Shown in pieces: positions 1-5,335 of a DNA stretch of 7,228 bases. Position 1 is the stretch's first letter, and each line of letters begins with the position of its first letter. Source of the DNA: an uncultured Bacilli bacterium. Lineage in GTDB: Bacteria > Bacillota_I > Bacilli_A > RF39 > UBA660. The stretch spans positions 1-7,228 of the forward strand of contig CALVUW010000058.1 of NCBI GenBank assembly GCA_944363695.1, given 5' to 3'. The notes beneath the pieces were generated by a model. The model ran no database searches, was not told where the DNA came from, and saw only the letters and a list, made by a program, of their open reading frames with translations. Both the position numbers and the translations under genes were made by a program.

Positions 1-120
1 GCTAAGCGTGAGCATTGGGAAATAATAAATTGTTTAGATGAAAATAATAGCTTGTTAAGTAAAGAAACTATTCATCACCTGTTATATGAAATAGTTATGA
101 ATAAACTGAGAGAAACTTGA
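1..120 (+). CDS. C-terminal end of an unknown protein (partial)
   Basis: An open frame runs from the first base of the window to a TGA at 118-120, giving 39 residues that begin AKREHWEIINCLDE and end MNKLRET. The start lies outside the window. The fragment looks helical and charged, with a His pair (IHHLL), and I do not recognise a family. The next gene starts 16 nt downstream on the same strand, behind its own ribosome binding site and with no terminator between, so the two are probably co-transcribed. That it is coding is inferred from the open frame and from this operon-like spacing. Confidence 0.5.
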   Translation, partial: AKREHWEIINCLDENNSLLSKETIHHLLYEIVMNKLRET

Positions 121-136
121 TAGAAGTAAGGTAAAT

Positions 137-709
137 ATGGACGAAAAAGTAACATATGTATATCATGGTAGTACCCATAAAGGTCTAACAAAAATTAAAA
201 AAAATAAAAGTACCCATGGTGAACTATGGGTATATGGAACTTTATCTAAAGCTATTTCTATCATTTTTATCAGCGATAAGGGTAGTGATTTATATTATTA
301 TTTAAGTGGTGATGGAACAAAAAATAACCCGGTAGTTTTAGTAGAAAGAAAAGAAAATATGTTTAAAGATATTTTTAATATATCAGGTTCACTTTACACA
401 TTAAGTGGCAAAAACTTTATTTCTGGGAAAACTGGCTGGTCAGCAGAGGTGGTTAGTGATTCTAATGAAAATGTTATTTCAGAAGAACATATAGATAATG
501 TTTTTGAAGAACTTAAAAAATTAAATGATGCAGGACAGTTAAAACTTTATTTATATCCTAATCGACCTGACTTTCTTCCTCTTGATAATAGTGATTTAAT
601 TTCTAAAGTAATAAGATGGGAAAAAAGTGGAATAAATATAGAACAATTTTTTAAAGTATATCCAGAATTAAAAGAACAATATTTAAATGCGTTAAAAGAA
701 AATGAATGA
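137..709 (+). CDS. Hypothetical protein, possible ADP-ribosyltransferase-like fold
   Basis: This is a complete 190-residue soluble protein with no signal peptide or membrane segment. The ATG at 137 is preceded by AAGG at 128-131, five nt away, which supports the start. The N-terminus reads VYHGS (His10), followed by LWVYGTLSKAISIIFIS (Tyr33) and then VVLVER, GSLYTLSG and GWSAEVVS (Glu104). The order YHGS, then an aromatic-Gly/Ala-Thr strand, then a later Glu resembles the H-Y-E layout of small ADP-ribosyltransferase and DUF3990-like proteins. The second half has a helix (SEEHIDNVFEELKKL) followed by KLYLYPNRPDFLPLDNSDLI, which looks like a conserved family block although I cannot name the family. 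The gene converges with the Fic gene, their stops 28 bp apart. The ART assignment is pattern-based inference; a KptA-like or other nucleotide-binding fold is also possible. No substrate can be proposed. Confidence 0.55.
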   Translation: MDEKVTYVYHGSTHKGLTKIKKNKSTHGELWVYGTLSKAISIIFISDKGSDLYYYLSGDGTKNNPVVLVERKENMFKDIFNISGSLYTLSGKNFISGKTGWSAEVVSDSNENVISEEHIDNVFEELKKLNDAGQLKLYLYPNRPDFLPLDNSDLISKVIRWEKSGINIEQFFKVYPELKEQYLNALKENE

Positions 710-737
710 ATAATTTATTTTACGCTCTCCAAATATT

Positions 738-1730
738 TTAATCCTTATAATATGTTTGTTTACTGCTGTTAGGTTTCTCAGGATTTGTTAACTTTACTAA
801 CCCTTGTTTTATAGCGGGATGTAAATATTGATTTCGTAATGTTGTTTTGGACTTAATACCTAGTTTATTCATTATTTCATTAGCACTTAAAGGAACATTT
901 TTTTCTAAACAATCAAGTAATTTATTGATATTAATCGTTTCTTGATTAATTGGGACACTTGGCGTATTCAATGCCTTATCTAAAGTTTCATCAATTATTT
1001 TTAGCATAAACTCTATAAATTCAGTTGAATCACCTGTTTTGTTACAATAAGCAATTTTATTATAGTATTCTTCTTGATATTTATGGATTTGAGACTCAAT
1101 AGGAAGATATTCAAAAGACTCTTTCCAGTTATACAGAAGTATATTTTGCCATAGTCTTGCAGTTCTACCATTTCCATCGCTAAAAGGGTGAATAAATACA
1201 AATTCATAATGAAACACGCTAGACAGAATTAAAGGATGCAGTATGTCTTTATTTTCATACATCCAATCAAACAAGTTCTTTATTAAAAGATTTATCATTT
1301 CAGGTGGCGGACAAACAAAAATACACTTATCACCATCAAAAACACCTTCAGCACCTTTTCTAAACTCTCCAGACTCTTCAACTGTTAGGAATGTCATAAC
1401 ACTATGAATCTTCTTTAAATCATCAATAGAATAGGGATTAACTTCATTTATCATTTCGTACGCTTTATAGGCATTTTTAACTTCTTGAATTTCTTTTTGT
1501 GGCCCCAGTACAAGTTTTCCGTTAATAACATCTCTAACTTGATCTAATGTTAAATTATTATTTTCAATAGCTAAAGATGAGTGAATAGAATTAATTCTAG
1601 TTTGTTTTCTTAAATATGGCTTTTTGTTTAAATTAGTAAAATTATCTAATTTAGCAATCTTTTCTGATATTATTGTTGCTTTTGATAATATTTCTGGTGT
1701 TATATTAAATGGTGGAACATATTTTTTCAT
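738..1730 (-). CDS. Fic-family protein (AMPylase-type) with C-terminal winged helix
   Basis: This 330-residue cytosolic protein belongs to the Fic/DOC family, whose members transfer AMP or another nucleotide phosphate to Ser/Thr/Tyr of target proteins. The catalytic loop HPFSDGNGRTAR is complete at residues 181-192, with His181 as the general base, Asp185 for metal, and the GNGR anion hole. The N-terminal helix contains SLAIEN at 52-57, matching the inhibitory [S/T]xxxE[G/N] motif, with Glu56 expected to occlude the gamma-phosphate site. This makes it a self-inhibited class II Fic. The flap lies around 130-146 (VFDGDKCIFVCPPPEM). Residues about 265-330 look like a winged helix (LSANEIMNKLGIKSKTTLRN), the layout of the Shewanella Fic protein. 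The ATG at 1728-1730 is preceded by AGAGGTGA (1737-1744 on the complement) six nt away. No antitoxin gene adjoins it, in line with built-in inhibition. A dedicated promoter and repeats lie upstream. Target unknown. Confidence 0.93.
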   Translation of the reverse strand: MKKYVPPFNITPEILSKATIISEKIAKLDNFTNLNKKPYLRKQTRINSIHSSLAIENNNLTLDQVRDVINGKLVLGPQKEIQEVKNAYKAYEMINEVNPYSIDDLKKIHSVMTFLTVEESGEFRKGAEGVFDGDKCIFVCPPPEMINLLIKNLFDWMYENKDILHPLILSSVFHYEFVFIHPFSDGNGRTARLWQNILLYNWKESFEYLPIESQIHKYQEEYYNKIAYCNKTGDSTEFIEFMLKIIDETLDKALNTPSVPINQETININKLLDCLEKNVPLSANEIMNKLGIKSKTTLRNQYLHPAIKQGLVKLTNPEKPNSSKQTYYKD

Positions 1731-1758
1731 TAAAAATCACCTCTTTTTATGTACTATT

Positions 1759-1787
1759 ATTATACTATTATTAATAACTTTAATCAA
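1759..1787 (-). promoter_or_regulatory. Promoter of the Fic gene
   Basis: Reading the minus strand, TTGATT (1782-1787) is followed after exactly 17 bp by a perfect TATAAT (1759-1764). The ribosome binding site at 1737-1744 and the ATG at 1730 follow. The -35 hexamer lies inside a degenerate copy (1776-1787) of the repeat that occurs three times just upstream, so a protein bound there would be expected to affect this promoter. Confidence 0.75.
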
Positions 1788-1823
1788 TATAACTTAGTCA
1801 AAACTTAAACAAAACTTAGACAA
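1776..1823. repeat. Three contiguous 11-bp direct repeats plus a degenerate copy over the fic -35
   Basis: On the + strand three perfectly abutting 11-mers read AACTTAGTCAA (1791-1801), AACTTAAACAA (1802-1812) and AACTTAGACAA (1813-1823). A looser 12-bp copy, AACTTTAATCAA, lies at 1776-1787 and covers the -35 box of the Fic promoter. The 11-bp period is about one helical turn, so proteins bound to successive copies would sit on one face of the DNA. This layout resembles a tandem operator. The Fic winged-helix domain is one candidate binder, but nothing in the sequence proves it. Confidence 0.7.
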
Positions 1824-1865
1824 TTTATTTTGCATAAAAGAAATTATGTGAATGAGTCTAAGTTT
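1812..1865. repeat. 10-bp inverted copy of the repeat on the fhs side
   Basis: AAACTTAGAC at 1812-1821, part of the third tandem copy, is matched exactly by its reverse complement GTCTAAGTTT at 1856-1865, with 34 bp between. The inverted copy ends about 40 bp before the fhs -10 box. It is either a second operator arm that could form a loop, or a remnant of the same repeat family. A stem with a 34-nt AT-rich loop is unlikely to be a stable RNA structure. Confidence 0.6.
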
Positions 1866-1882
1866 ATTATGGTTGTAAAAAG

Positions 1883-1911
1883 TGGCTTTTTTTGTTCAAA
1901 AAGTATATAAT
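1883..1911 (+). promoter_or_regulatory. fhs: Likely fhs promoter (good -10, weak -35)
   Basis: A perfect TATAAT lies at 1906-1911, 23 nt before the fhs ATG. The hexamer 17 bp upstream is only TGGCTT (1883-1888), a poor -35 that falls inside a small AAAAAG-TGG-CTTTTT hairpin (1877-1891). A weak -35 would suit a promoter needing an activator, and the repeats at 1791-1865 lie just upstream. No tetrahydrofolate riboswitch is visible in the short leader. Confidence 0.5.
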
Positions 1912-1934
1912 GAAAATGAATATGAGGTGAAAAT

Positions 1935-3530
1935 ATGACGGATATAGAAATTGCTGATGCAGCAGTGAAACAAGATATTGTATCGATTGCTGCTAAGCTT
2001 GGTATTACAGAGGAAAACTTGCAAGTTTATGGGAAAGATAAGGCCAAGGTTACATTAGATGGGATGAATCATCATGGAAAATTGATATTAGTGACCGCGA
2101 TTAATCCTACCCCTTATGGTGAAGGAAAGACTACGGTTAGCATTGGGTTAGCTGATGCGATGCAGGCTCTAGGTAAGAAGGTGAGCTTGTCTTTGCGGCA
2201 ACCGTCGTTAGGACCTGTTTTTGGTATCAAAGGTGGAGCAACGGGCGGTGGCTATAGTCAAATTGTTCCGATGACGGATATTAATCTGCATTTTACCGGC
2301 GATTTTCATGCTATTACAGCCGCTAACAATTTAATTAGTGCTGCCATTTATAACCATATTGAGCAGGGCAATGAATTACAATTTGCAACGGTTAGCTTCA
2401 AGCGGTGTTTAGATGTCAACGATCGCAGCTTGCGTACTATTGAATTTAAATGTCATGAGAAAGTTTTTCAAGATCATTTTACAATTGCGGCAGCTAGTGA
2501 AGTTATGGCTTTATTTTGTATGGCTCAAGATTTAGATGATTTAAAAAAGCGATTAGCTAATATTGTTGTTGGATATACGAAAGAACAGACGCCTATTCAA
2601 GTGAAAGATTTAAAACTAGAAGGAGCCTTAACGATTTTGTTAAAGGATGCATTCTATCCCAATTTAGTCCAAACTTTAGAACAGACACCTGCTTTTGTAC
2701 ATGGTGGCCCTTTTGCTAACATTGCTCATGGATGTAGTAGTATCCGAGCAACCAATTTAGCGCTAAGTGTTAGTGATTATGTTATTACGGAAGCTGGTTT
2801 TGGTTCTGATTTGGGAGCCGAAAAGTTTTTAAATATTGTCTGTCCACAGGCTGATTTTATTCCCCATGCGGTTGTATTAGTGGCTACTATCAGGGCATTA
2901 AAGCATCATGGTGAAGGAAACTTGGAAAATGGACTACAAAACTTGCAGGCTCATATTGATCATTTACGACAGTATCAGGTACCGCTTATTGTTTGTATTA
3001 ATCAATTTAGTGATGATAAGTTATCAGAGGTAGAACAAGTGAAAAACTATTGCTTATCACAACGAGTACCAGTTTATACCAGTACTGCTTATATAGAAGG
3101 TAGCAAAGGTGCTTTATCTTTAGCACAAGCTGTTATCGATTTGTGTGAGCAAGAATCTAACTTTTGTCCACTAGTGCCAAATCACTTATCTATTACCGAA
3201 CAATTAGAAGTGTTAGCTCATAAACTTTATGGTGCTGCCTCTATTCATTATAGTCAACAAGCGCAAGCTAAATTGGAGTTGTTAAAACAGTTGAAGTGTG
3301 ATCATCTTTCAATTTGTGTAGCAAAGACACAGTATTCTATATCTGATGATGCTAAAAAATTGGGATATCCAAAGGGATATACAATGGAAGTGAAGGATAT
3401 TATTTTATATCGCGGTGCGGGTTTTGTTACTATTTTATTAGGTAATATTATGACAATGCCAGGATTGCCAAAGCATCCTAATTATGAGAAAATGGATATA
3501 ATTGATGGAGAAATTAACGGAATATTTTAA
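1935..3530 (+). CDS. fhs: Formate-tetrahydrofolate ligase (10-formyl-THF synthetase)
   Basis: This cytosolic enzyme makes 10-formyl-THF from formate, THF and ATP, feeding purine and formyl-Met-tRNA synthesis. Hallmarks appear in order: the P-loop-like TPYGEGKTT (59-67, Lys65), the signature from LRQPSLGPVFGIKGG (87 on) through TDINLHFTGDFHAITAANNL, the second signature FVHGGPFANIAHGCSS (254-269), TEAGFGSDLGAEKF, AKTQYSISDD, and the usual MTMPGLPKHP end. At 531 residues it is some 25 shorter than the roughly 556-560 typical of the family. The missing residues fall in surface loops near 43-47, 165-180 and 325-332, so it looks compact rather than broken. Two residues differ from the usual: Gln89 replaces the Glu of LREPSLGP, and Tyr386 stands where the Moorella enzyme has a substrate-stacking Trp. 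The start is set by GAGGTGA (1924-1930). The corA-like gene follows 12 to 18 nt downstream and is probably co-transcribed. Confidence 0.97.
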   Translation: MTDIEIADAAVKQDIVSIAAKLGITEENLQVYGKDKAKVTLDGMNHHGKLILVTAINPTPYGEGKTTVSIGLADAMQALGKKVSLSLRQPSLGPVFGIKGGATGGGYSQIVPMTDINLHFTGDFHAITAANNLISAAIYNHIEQGNELQFATVSFKRCLDVNDRSLRTIEFKCHEKVFQDHFTIAAASEVMALFCMAQDLDDLKKRLANIVVGYTKEQTPIQVKDLKLEGALTILLKDAFYPNLVQTLEQTPAFVHGGPFANIAHGCSSIRATNLALSVSDYVITEAGFGSDLGAEKFLNIVCPQADFIPHAVVLVATIRALKHHGEGNLENGLQNLQAHIDHLRQYQVPLIVCINQFSDDKLSEVEQVKNYCLSQRVPVYTSTAYIEGSKGALSLAQAVIDLCEQESNFCPLVPNHLSITEQLEVLAHKLYGAASIHYSQQAQAKLELLKQLKCDHLSICVAKTQYSISDDAKKLGYPKGYTMEVKDIILYRGAGFVTILLGNIMTMPGLPKHPNYEKMDIIDGEINGIF

Positions 3531-3534
3531 ACGG

Positions 3535-3540
3535 AAGGAG
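3535..3540 (+). promoter_or_regulatory. Ribosome binding site deciding the corA start
   Basis: AAGGAG lies only 2 nt before the ATG at 3543 but 8 nt before the in-frame GTG at 3549. The second spacing is normal and the first is too short, so GTG 3549 is the likelier start. The two choices differ by two residues. Confidence 0.6.
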
Positions 3541-3548
3541 TAATGATT

Positions 3549-4490
3549 GTGATTAAATATTATTATACGGACGTTGAAACTGGTGAATTTCAAAAAATAG
3601 AAACATTAAAACCAGGCAGTTGGATTCATCTTGAAAATCCAAAGACAGAAGAGGTTGAAGAAATTTCTCAAATGTTGGGTGTTAAAAAGTCAATGCTATT
3701 AAGTGTGATAGACAATGATGAACGGCCACGAATTGATGAAGAAGGGGACTGTACCATGTTATTGTTAGATGTGCCCATTACTACCAATAAAAAATCAAAA
3801 CCAATTATTACATTACCTTTAGGTATTTTAGTGATTCGTGATGATTATATTGTTACTGTTTCCCTACAGAAATATCCTATTCTTGATAGTTTTATCAAAG
3901 GAAAAGTAAAAGAGTTCTATACGTATAAAAAAAGTAGATTTGTTATTCAATTAATCTACCAAATTGCCATTTCCTATTTATCTATTTTGCGTATCATTGA
4001 TCAAAAAATAGAAGCGACCGAAAGTAAAGTTTTAACGGCTACGAAAAACGAGGAATTATTACATTTACTGGCTTTAGAAAATAGTTTAACCTATATTATT
4101 ACGGCATTACGAGGAAATGGGGTCGTATTAGATAAAATATTAAAAGGCAATGTTATTCAATTGTTTGCAGAGGATGAAGATTTATTAGAAGATGCTATTA
4201 TCGAAAATAATCAGGCTATTGATATGGCTGATCTATATCGGGGCATTTTAAGTAGTACTACCGATACTGTTGCTACAATTATTTCTAATAATTTAAATAG
4301 TATCATGAAATTCTTGGCAGGTATTACCATTGTTTTATCCATTCCGACGATGGTTGCTTCCTTCATGGGAATGAACGTTAAGCTCGGTTTTTGGTCTACT
4401 AATCCTTTCGCTTTTATTTTGTTATTGTTGCTCTCATTATTAATATCAATCATTATTGCTATCATTCTCAAAAAGAAAAATATGTTATAA
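3549..4490 (+). CDS. corA: CorA-family magnesium/divalent cation transporter
   Basis: The product of about 313 residues matches the CorA family, homopentameric inner-membrane channels for Mg2+ (in some members Co2+, Ni2+ or Zn2+). The long N-terminal cytosolic part carries the usual SWIHLENPKTEEVEEI opening and later a long charged helix (residues about 150-245). Two membrane segments close the protein: IMKFLAGITIVLSIPTMVAS, and FAFILLLLLSLLISIIIAII ending in a KKK tail. The GMN selectivity motif is intact at 274-276, counted from the GTG start, in the form FMGMNV with Met where Tyr is common. The start at GTG 3549 is chosen on ribosome-binding-site spacing; ATG 3543 is the alternative. The gene follows fhs with no terminator between, and a terminator comes directly after its stop. 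The exact ion cannot be read from the sequence. Confidence 0.93.
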   Translation: MIKYYYTDVETGEFQKIETLKPGSWIHLENPKTEEVEEISQMLGVKKSMLLSVIDNDERPRIDEEGDCTMLLLDVPITTNKKSKPIITLPLGILVIRDDYIVTVSLQKYPILDSFIKGKVKEFYTYKKSRFVIQLIYQIAISYLSILRIIDQKIEATESKVLTATKNEELLHLLALENSLTYIITALRGNGVVLDKILKGNVIQLFAEDEDLLEDAIIENNQAIDMADLYRGILSSTTDTVATIISNNLNSIMKFLAGITIVLSIPTMVASFMGMNVKLGFWSTNPFAFILLLLLSLLISIIIAIILKKKNML

Positions 4491-4519
4491 AAAAGTTTCT
4501 AGTATTTAGAAATTTTTTT
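4489..4519 (+). terminator. Intrinsic terminator of fhs-corA
   Basis: Starting at the corA stop, AAAAAAG-TTTCTA (4489-4501) pairs across a GTATT loop with TAGAAA-TTTTTTT (4507-4519). The core is TTTCTA/TAGAAA, with one G-U pair and an A/T extension, and the stem ends in seven T. It is weak in GC but well shaped, and it shares its core with the hairpin at 5303-5335. Confidence 0.75.
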
Positions 4520-4522
4520 ATA

Positions 4523-4548
4523 CTGTAATGTTGAAAGTAAGATTACAG
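4523..4548. promoter_or_regulatory. Dyad CTGTAAT-N12-ATTACAG upstream of the DUF421 gene
   Basis: CTGTAAT (4523-4529) and ATTACAG (4542-4548) are exact reverse complements separated by 12 bp. A TTGAAA (4531-4536) that could act as a -35 lies in the spacer, but no convincing -10 sits 16-18 bp further on (TTTCTA at 4554-4559 is poor). It could be an operator or the base of a short RNA hairpin in the 102-bp gap before the DUF421 gene. Confidence 0.35.
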
Positions 4549-4582
4549 GTATTTTTCTAAGTGGTAAATACATACTAATACT

Positions 4583-4587
4583 GGTGA
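4583..4587 (+). promoter_or_regulatory. Ribosome binding site deciding the DUF421 start
   Basis: GGTGA lies five nt before the ATG at 4593, the same layout as the GGTGA-AAAT-ATG of fhs. The GTG at 4584 falls inside this site and has no purine-rich sequence of its own upstream, so ATG 4593 is the better start. Confidence 0.6.
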
Positions 4588-4592
4588 AAAGT

Positions 4593-5111
4593 ATGGGTTA
4601 TTTAATGATTTTAGGTAAAGGATTAACGTCGTTATTTGTTTTATTTATTCTTTCTAAAATTATGGGAAGAAAACAGGTGAGCGAACTTAATCTTTTTGAT
4701 TATATTATTGGTATTAGCATTGGTTCTATTGCTGCTGAAATGACACTAAATCCAGATATTGATTTTTTTGAAGGAGTTTTTGCGATTGCCATTTATGCTC
4801 TGGTAGCGTATTTAATTACTATTTTAACTATGAAAAGTATTACGGCTAGACGTATAATCATTGGTACGCCGACTATGTTGTTACAAAAAGGACAAATCCT
4901 GTATCATAACTTACGAAAAAGTAAAATAGATATTAATGATTTATTACAAAAAGCACGAACGAATGGTTATTTTGATTTAAGTCAAATCGAATATGCCTTA
5001 ATGGAAGCGAATGGTAAAATCAGTTTTTTACCGAAAAGTAAATATCAACCAGTCATAAAAAAAGACTTAAAATTACCCTACCCTTTAATGGATTGTGTGC
5101 TAATGTGGTGA
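4593..5111 (+). CDS. DUF421 (YetF-like) membrane protein, N-terminal part of a frameshifted gene
   Basis: The 172-residue frame holds the membrane part and most of the cytosolic domain of a DUF421 protein, a Firmicute family that includes YetF and whose biochemical role I cannot state. Three membrane segments are visible: LMILGKGLTSLFVLFILSKI, FDYIIGISIGSIAAEM and VFAIAIYALVAYLITILTM. The hallmark GRKQVSELNLFDYIIGISIGSIAAE links the first two. The cytosolic part follows the family pattern: GTPTMLLQKGQILYHNLRKSKIDINDLL, then GYFDLSQIEYALMEANGKISFLPKSKYQP. The frame then runs into KLPYPLMDCVLMW and stops at a TGA (5109-5111), short of the usual length of about 220-240. The missing end lies in another frame at 5093-5296. 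One base lost near 5081-5086 explains the break. The start at ATG 4593 is chosen on ribosome-binding-site spacing; GTG 4584 is the alternative. Confidence 0.85.
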   Translation: MGYLMILGKGLTSLFVLFILSKIMGRKQVSELNLFDYIIGISIGSIAAEMTLNPDIDFFEGVFAIAIYALVAYLITILTMKSITARRIIIGTPTMLLQKGQILYHNLRKSKIDINDLLQKARTNGYFDLSQIEYALMEANGKISFLPKSKYQPVIKKDLKLPYPLMDCVLMW

Positions 5112-5296
5112 TTGATGGTAATGTTATGCCTGCTAATTTAAAAGCAATAGGTAAAGATGAACAATGGTTACGTGCTAGGTTAAATAAGTTACACTATAAT
5201 ACAATAGAAAATTTGTTGTTGGTAACGGTTGATAGTAATGAACAATTAGCAGTGTTTATTAAAGAAAAACGAGATGGTAATAATGTATTGGAATAA
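5093..5296 (+). CDS. Displaced C-terminal part of the DUF421 gene
   Basis: This 67-codon frame (TTG at its open start) reads CANVVIDGNVMPANLKAIGK, then DEQWLRARLNKL, LLLVTVDSN and LAVFIKEK. This is the usual end of a DUF421/YetF protein: an (I/V)xDGxxxxxNL element, a K-DE-WL helix and a short closing strand. It lies one frame off the upstream part, overlaps it by 19 bp, and has no ribosome binding site of its own. It is therefore best read as the tail of the same gene, not a separate protein. Joined by one added base in CCCTTT (5081-5086), the sequence reads LPYPFNGLCANVVIDG and gives a normal full length of about 234 residues. The gene is either a recent pseudogene, a sequencing or assembly error, or rescued by slippage at the A7 run at 5057-5063. 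Confidence 0.75.
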   Translation: MCANVVIDGNVMPANLKAIGKDEQWLRARLNKLHYNTIENLLLVTVDSNEQLAVFIKEKRDGNNVLE

Positions 5297-5302
5297 TTAA
5301 AT

Positions 5303-5335
5303 AAAAAAAATTTCTAATTAATAGAAATTTTTTTT
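5303..5335. terminator. Bidirectional intrinsic terminator
   Basis: A perfect 14-bp inverted repeat, AAAAAAAATTTCTA (5303-5316) and TAGAAATTTTTTTT (5322-5335), has a 5-nt loop (ATTAA). It sits between the convergent DUF421 gene and the Ig-like protein gene and has A and T runs on both sides, so it can end transcripts from both strands. The minus-strand gene's TAA overlaps it at 5334-5336. Confidence 0.85.

Noticed and set aside
1013..1207. 64-codon minus-strand frame inside the Fic gene
   Set aside because: It lies over the Fic active-site coding region in another frame and has no supporting ribosome binding site or family motif.
1877..1893. AAAAAG-TGG-CTTTTT hairpin followed by T as a terminator or attenuator
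   Set aside because: It has only one G-C pair and a three-base loop, and it lies upstream of the -10 box, so it would not be in the fhs transcript.
1824..1934. Possible tetrahydrofolate riboswitch upstream of fhs
   Set aside because: The stretch is AT-rich, lacks GC-rich paired stems and leaves only about 20 nt of leader after the predicted -10.
4211..4471. 86-codon minus-strand frame opposite the corA 3' end
   Set aside because: It is antisense to the conserved CorA membrane segments, and its sequence is a by-product of their codons.
5094..5111. Use of TGA as tryptophan to read through the DUF421 stop
   Set aside because: Reading on in the same frame gives no DUF421-like sequence, and other genes here end at TGA in sensible places, including an ATGA overlap, so the standard code fits.
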